Shown: one piece after another, positions 60,815 to 64,000 of the stretch
Layout: each line of letters begins with the position of its first letter
Position numbering within the stretch: the first letter of the stretch is position 1
Position numbers and translations under genes: made by a program
Notes under the pieces: model-generated
What the model was told of the DNA's origin: nothing
Database searches by the model: none
What the model saw: the letters and a program-made list of their open reading frames with translations, nothing else
Source: Sorangium cellulosum So0157-2
GTDB taxonomy: Bacteria; Myxococcota_A; Polyangia; Polyangiales; Polyangiaceae
Length of the DNA stretch: 64,000 nucleotides
Assembly (NCBI RefSeq): GCF_000418325.1
Contig: NC_021658.1
Location: forward strand, 7,826,001 to 7,890,000
Direction: 5' to 3'

Positions 60815-61522
60815 ATGAAGAGGTGGGTTGGACGGGCCGCGGTCTCGTGCGGTCTCGCCGCGGCGGCGTGCACCGCCGGCCCGGCGGACGCGCCGTGGCT
60901 CGCGGAGGGCGACGGGTCTCTGGTGCTGGACTGGGCGGCGCGCGCCCCGGCGGCGCTCCGCGGCGCGCCCGGGAACGACGCTCCGGCGGCGCCGTGCGCC
61001 GCGCGGGTCCTCCTCGCGGAGGGCTTCGCCGACAACGCGGCCCGGTGGAGCCTCGCGGCCGGCTGGGAGATCGGCCCGGCGCGGGCGTCCAGCGGCCAGC
61101 ACGCGGGGTTCCCCGATCCGGCGAGCGATCACACGACGTCCGGCGACAACGGGGTCGCCGGCGTGCTCCTCGGCGGCGGCCCGAGCGTCAACGCCTCGCA
61201 CCCGCAGCGTTACCTGACGAGCCCGACCGTCGACGCGGCCGTCAGCGGGCGAGTCACGCTGTCGTTCTGGCGCTGGCTGAACACGACCTACCGCAACAAG
61301 GCCCGTGTCGAGGTCTTCGACGGCGCGCGCTGGAGGATCCTCTACGAGTCTCCTCACGAGGACGTCGCCGAGTCCGCATGGACGAACGTCACGTACGATC
61401 TCACGCCCTACAAGAGCCGGAGTCTCCGGGTGCGGTTCGGCTATAGCGCCGTGCTCGCCTTCGGCGGCGCGCCCACGTCCGGCTGGAACATCGACGACGT
61501 GCAGATCAGCGCGTGCCGCTAG
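60815..61522 (+). CDS. Lipoprotein with MAM/jelly-roll-like domain
   Basis: 235 residues. Signal peptide with lipobox AAAAC, then from about residue 70 a beta-sandwich: GFADNAARWSLAAGWEIG, HPQRYLTSPTVDAAVSGRVT, VTLSFWRWLNTTY, VEVFDGARW and SGWNIDDVQISAC, the block order of MAM-like/laminin-G-like domains that bind ligands. A Cys near the start of the mature part and one close to the end could pair. Function unknown; extracellular binding is likely. GGAGC precedes ATG 60815. Confidence 0.65.
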   Translation: MKRWVGRAAVSCGLAAAACTAGPADAPWLAEGDGSLVLDWAARAPAALRGAPGNDAPAAPCAARVLLAEGFADNAARWSLAAGWEIGPARASSGQHAGFPDPASDHTTSGDNGVAGVLLGGGPSVNASHPQRYLTSPTVDAAVSGRVTLSFWRWLNTTYRNKARVEVFDGARWRILYESPHEDVAESAWTNVTYDLTPYKSRSLRVRFGYSAVLAFGGAPTSGWNIDDVQISACR

Positions 61523-61718
61523 CCGGCCGCGGAGCTCGGGAGCGCGGCAGAAGAGATCGACGACCATCGACTTTTTCCGTTCCCATCCGAGCTCGCTCCG
61601 GACACGTGCGACGCTCGCCTTCCGATCGTCCTGGCACCTCGCTTGCTCAGCACAGCACGAAAAGAGCGCAAGGACAGAGTTTGCGCCGTGTTGTGCCACA
61701 GAAAGGACATCGCAGGCC

Positions 61719-62630
61719 ATGGCCATCCAGAAGAAGCGCAAGGTGCTCCGGACCCCCTTCGTCGTGACCGTCGCCGCGGCAGCCTCGTTCGCGGGCGCCG
61801 TGGCCCTGCCGGGGTGCGACCCCACGGTGCAGGACGGCAGCTGCCCCGTGGAGAGGCCGGAAGAAGGGTCGAGCTGCGACGCGGACGACGTGTCCTGCTC
61901 GTACGTCGACGACTGTGACAACCCCATCGACTACACGTGCGTGGACGGGGCGTGGCAGATGGGGCCGGAGATGTCCTGCAACCCACCGCCGCCCCCGGAG
62001 TGCCCCGAGGCGTTCCCGGAGACCGGCAGCGCGTGCTGGCAGATCGGGGCGAGCTGCGCCTATGGCACCCCTCCCGATTGCCCCGAGCCGACCATCGTGA
62101 CGTGCGGCGAGGACGGCACGTGGTCCGTGACGGTCGCGGTCTCCTGCAACCCGCCGCCGCCGGTGTGCCCCGAGGCGACGCCGGAGGACGGGGCTCCCTG
62201 CGAGGGAGGGATCGGGACCTGCGGCTACACGATGCCCACCGGCTGCGGCCCGATGCCGATCGACGCGGAGTGCGTCCTGGAGGGCGACACCTGGCGCTGG
62301 CGGGTGCACGAGATCTTCTGCAACCCGCCGCCGCCGGAGCACTGCATCACCGCCGCCACCGGGGAGGAGTGCGCGGGCCTGGGACCGACCTGTCAGTGGC
62401 TTGTGCCAGGCTGTGCCGATGGCGACGGAGCGCCGGCGCTGCCCGCGGCGGGCTGCTTCCCGAGCCTGCCGTGCGAGACGGACGATGCGTGTCCGGCCGG
62501 GACCCTCTGCCAGGAGGTCGTCGTCAACCCCTGCGGTGGCGCGTCTGGCGACGGGGCGACCTGCGCCGCGTGCGGGTTGACCAAGAACGTCTGCGTGCCG
62601 CCCTCCGCGGCGACCGCCGTGGGGAAGTGA
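61719..62630 (+). CDS. Cys-rich lipoprotein with three related modules
   Basis: 303 residues. Signal peptide ends in VALPGC, a lipobox. Three modules of about 65 residues follow, each with six or more Cys, ending in CNPPPP (at about 88, 148 and 207): CP...P..GS.C......C.Y...P.C..P....C. The last part (about 208-303) differs and holds CETDDACPAGTLCQE, as in the other Cys-rich lipoprotein of the window. It is extracellular and disulphide-rich; the role is unknown. A GAAAGGA site lies before the start. Confidence 0.7.
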   Translation: MAIQKKRKVLRTPFVVTVAAAASFAGAVALPGCDPTVQDGSCPVERPEEGSSCDADDVSCSYVDDCDNPIDYTCVDGAWQMGPEMSCNPPPPPECPEAFPETGSACWQIGASCAYGTPPDCPEPTIVTCGEDGTWSVTVAVSCNPPPPVCPEATPEDGAPCEGGIGTCGYTMPTGCGPMPIDAECVLEGDTWRWRVHEIFCNPPPPEHCITAATGEECAGLGPTCQWLVPGCADGDGAPALPAAGCFPSLPCETDDACPAGTLCQEVVVNPCGGASGDGATCAACGLTKNVCVPPSAATAVGK

Positions 62631-62631
62631 G

Positions 62632-62730
62632 CTCCTCCGCGGCCGGCGCGCCCCGCCAAGGGCGCTCCTCCGCGGCCGGCGCGCCGAGCCAAGGGGATTC
62701 CTCCGCGGCCGGCGCGCCCCGCCTCTCGTC
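62632..62730. repeat. Three 33-bp tandem repeats
   Basis: Units at 62632, 62665 and 62698, each starting with TCCTCCGCGGCC (first base C or T) and GGCGCGCC. They begin right after the stop of the Cys-rich lipoprotein gene and end 36 bp before the next gene, so they may mark the end of one transcript. No link in sequence to the 35-bp repeats. Confidence 0.75.
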
Positions 62731-62765
62731 TTGCCGCTCCCGGACCCCGCGCATAGCGTGACCCC

Positions 62766-63590
62766 ATGACGGACGCCCCCGACGCAAAGCACGACAGCAC
62801 CGCGGCCGCGGAGCAGGCGCCGCGCGAGCCGCCATCGCCCGCCCCTCGCGCTCCCCTCCCGCCCGCGAGCGACGCCGTGCGCGCCGAGTGGGGGCGGCGC
62901 ATCGAGGCCGAGTATCGCTCGGCGGCGATCACGCAGCACCTCACGCTCTGGCTCATCCAGATGGGCGCGTCGCCGGATCTCATCGACGACGGCCTGCGCA
63001 TCGTCAAGGACGAGCTCGCGCACGCGCGCCTCAGCCATCGCGTCCACGCCCGCGCGGGCGGCGGGGCCTTGCCGGCGCTGCGCCGCGAGACCCTCGGCCT
63101 CAAGGGCGGCGACGAGCCGCTCGAGATGGCGGTCGCCCGGGCGGGCGTCGAGGTGTTCTGCCTCGGGGAGACGGTCGCGGTGCCGCTCTTCAAGGTGCTC
63201 CGCGAGGGGTGCACCGTCCCGGTCGCGCGCCGGGCGCTCGACCGCATCCTCCGCGACGAGGTGCGGCACCGCGACTTCGGGTGGACGCTGCTCCGCTACC
63301 TGCTCGAGCTGCCGTGCGCGCCGGCCGTGCGGCAGCTGGTCGAGCGCGAGCTCCACGCCATGTTCGCGCGGCTGCGCAGGAGCTACATGCCCCCTGGCGG
63401 CGCGAAGCGCGCGACCATCTCGGACGACGACCGCGTCTGGGGCCTGATGCCGGTCGCCCGCTACGGCGAGATCCTCGAGCGCGCCATCGAGCGGGACTAC
63501 GCGCCCCGCTTCGGCGAGCACGGCATCGACGCGGCCGCCGCGTGGCGCCGCGCGGCGAGCGCGCCCGACCGAGCCGCCGCGCCCACCTGA
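62766..63590 (+). CDS. Ferritin-like diiron protein
   Basis: 274 residues. After a Pro/Ala/Asp-rich lead of about 40, four helices carry the ligands of a carboxylate-bridged diiron site: EYRSAAITQHL, DELAHARLSHRVH, VFCLGETVAVPLFKVL and DEVRHRDFGWTLLRYLLEL, with two ExxH motifs (ELAH and EVRH) and two single Glu. This is the ferritin-like superfamily; the substrate (O2 activation, storage or oxygenation) is not predictable. Neighbours give no hint. Confidence 0.75.
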   Translation: MTDAPDAKHDSTAAAEQAPREPPSPAPRAPLPPASDAVRAEWGRRIEAEYRSAAITQHLTLWLIQMGASPDLIDDGLRIVKDELAHARLSHRVHARAGGGALPALRRETLGLKGGDEPLEMAVARAGVEVFCLGETVAVPLFKVLREGCTVPVARRALDRILRDEVRHRDFGWTLLRYLLELPCAPAVRQLVERELHAMFARLRRSYMPPGGAKRATISDDDRVWGLMPVARYGEILERAIERDYAPRFGEHGIDAAAAWRRAASAPDRAAAPT

Positions 63591-63903
63591 GCCGGCCGGC
63601 GCGCGTCCAGCATCGAGGCCGACCTCGCCACGATGAGTGGCTCACTCGCCCGCTGGCGCCAGCTCGTCGCATCGCGCCCCGAGCGGGTGCTCCCCGACCG
63701 GTGCGTCCAGACGGCCCGGCGTCTGGATGGGCACACTTGAGCCTGTAGCACTGAGCATCATCACGTATTCCCGATGCAGGGCTTCCGTCATGGACGATGG
63801 CGTCTTCTGCCATGGCCTTGCTGATGCAAAGAGCCAACCCGTCCCGCGGTGAAGTTTCCTGGGCGAGCGACGCCAGATGCTATGCCGCGTGCGAGGAGGT
63901 TCC
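63591..63903. other. Intergenic region before the last gene
   Basis: Just over 300 bp without a supported gene; it ends with a strong GAGGAGG ribosome site at 63893-63899. A minus-strand frame of about 98 codons crosses it but has no ribosome site and a poor composition. Confidence 0.3.
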
Positions 63904-64000
63904 ATGAGCGCGCTAGCCGGCAGTGACAAACGATGCATCGATGCCTCGGCGCGCGAGTTGCGGCGGATCCCAGTGCAGGGGTCGCCGGAGGGCGTGCTCG
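63904..64000 (+). CDS. Start of an unidentified gene (partial)
   Basis: ATG 63904 follows GAGGAGG by four bases, the best ribosome site in the window, and the frame stays open to the end (MSALAGSDKRCIDASAREL, then RRIPVQGSPEGVL). 32 codons are not enough to assign a family. The gene continues beyond the window. Confidence 0.5.
   Translation, partial: MSALAGSDKRCIDASARELRRIPVQGSPEGVL

Noticed and set aside
63642..63938. Minus-strand frame of 98 codons near the end of the window.
   Set aside because: No ribosome site, poor composition, and it overlaps the strong GAGGAGG-ATG start of a plus-strand gene.

Overview
The window looks like chromosomal DNA from a myxobacterium, probably Polyangiales and Sorangium-like. 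Four things point there: very high GC with GC-biased third positions, several Hanks-type Ser/Thr kinases and hybrid sensor proteins, many Gly/Ser/Pro/Cys-rich lipoproteins, and an IF3 with the long acidic tail known from the Myxococcus Dsg protein. The assignment rests on gene content, since no rRNA gene is present. I see no tRNA, rRNA or CRISPR array.

Layout. 0-1.2 kb: end of thrS, then infC. 1.3-11 kb: a Ser/Thr kinase, a SUKH-type protein, a small lipoprotein coupled to a GT-C-like membrane protein, then a porin / FAD oxidoreductase / FMN-binding protein / His-bearing membrane protein set in which two transcription starts share a GTTGAC...TTTCA element, and a lone receiver protein. 11.6-15.8 kb: glycogen branching enzyme and, divergently, an aldehyde dehydrogenase. 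15.9-24.5 kb: an accessory-looking stretch with a toxin-antitoxin pair, a frameshifted small gene, a degenerate 22-bp tandem array, an AAA ATPase fused to a PD-(D/E)XK nuclease, a decayed HsdR-N-like gene, a PAS hybrid histidine kinase, a DNase I-fold nuclease with a small partner gene, and a perfect 42-bp inverted repeat.

24.5-36 kb: Lon protease; an operon of leader peptide, ECF sigma factor, TPR membrane protein (probable anti-sigma) and a 15-residue-repeat surface protein; a Cys-rich lipoprotein; a kinase; a secreted S1 protease; and a chitin/cellulose-binding lipoprotein. 36-47.9 kb: a 1778-residue kinase-like/ATPase/GAF/histidine kinase with a receiver-STAS response regulator, a TetR regulator, a Ser/Thr kinase with a frameshift in its linker, a TPR/PEGA protein, and a PQQ-type sugar dehydrogenase lipoprotein.

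48.1-60.6 kb: a compact, mostly overlapping respiratory operon encoding alternative complex III (actABCDEF), a small membrane protein, a Sco copper chaperone and a caa3-type oxygen reductase (coxB-A-C and subunit IV). These genes together would form a quinol-to-oxygen chain in which ACIII oxidises quinol and passes electrons through its cytochromes to the cytochrome c domain fused to CoxB. 60.6-64 kb: short intergenic tandem repeats, two lipoproteins, a ferritin-like diiron protein and the start of one more gene. Three genes in the window (16.4, 19.1 and 45.0 kb) need one-base corrections, so either real decay or sequence error must be considered.
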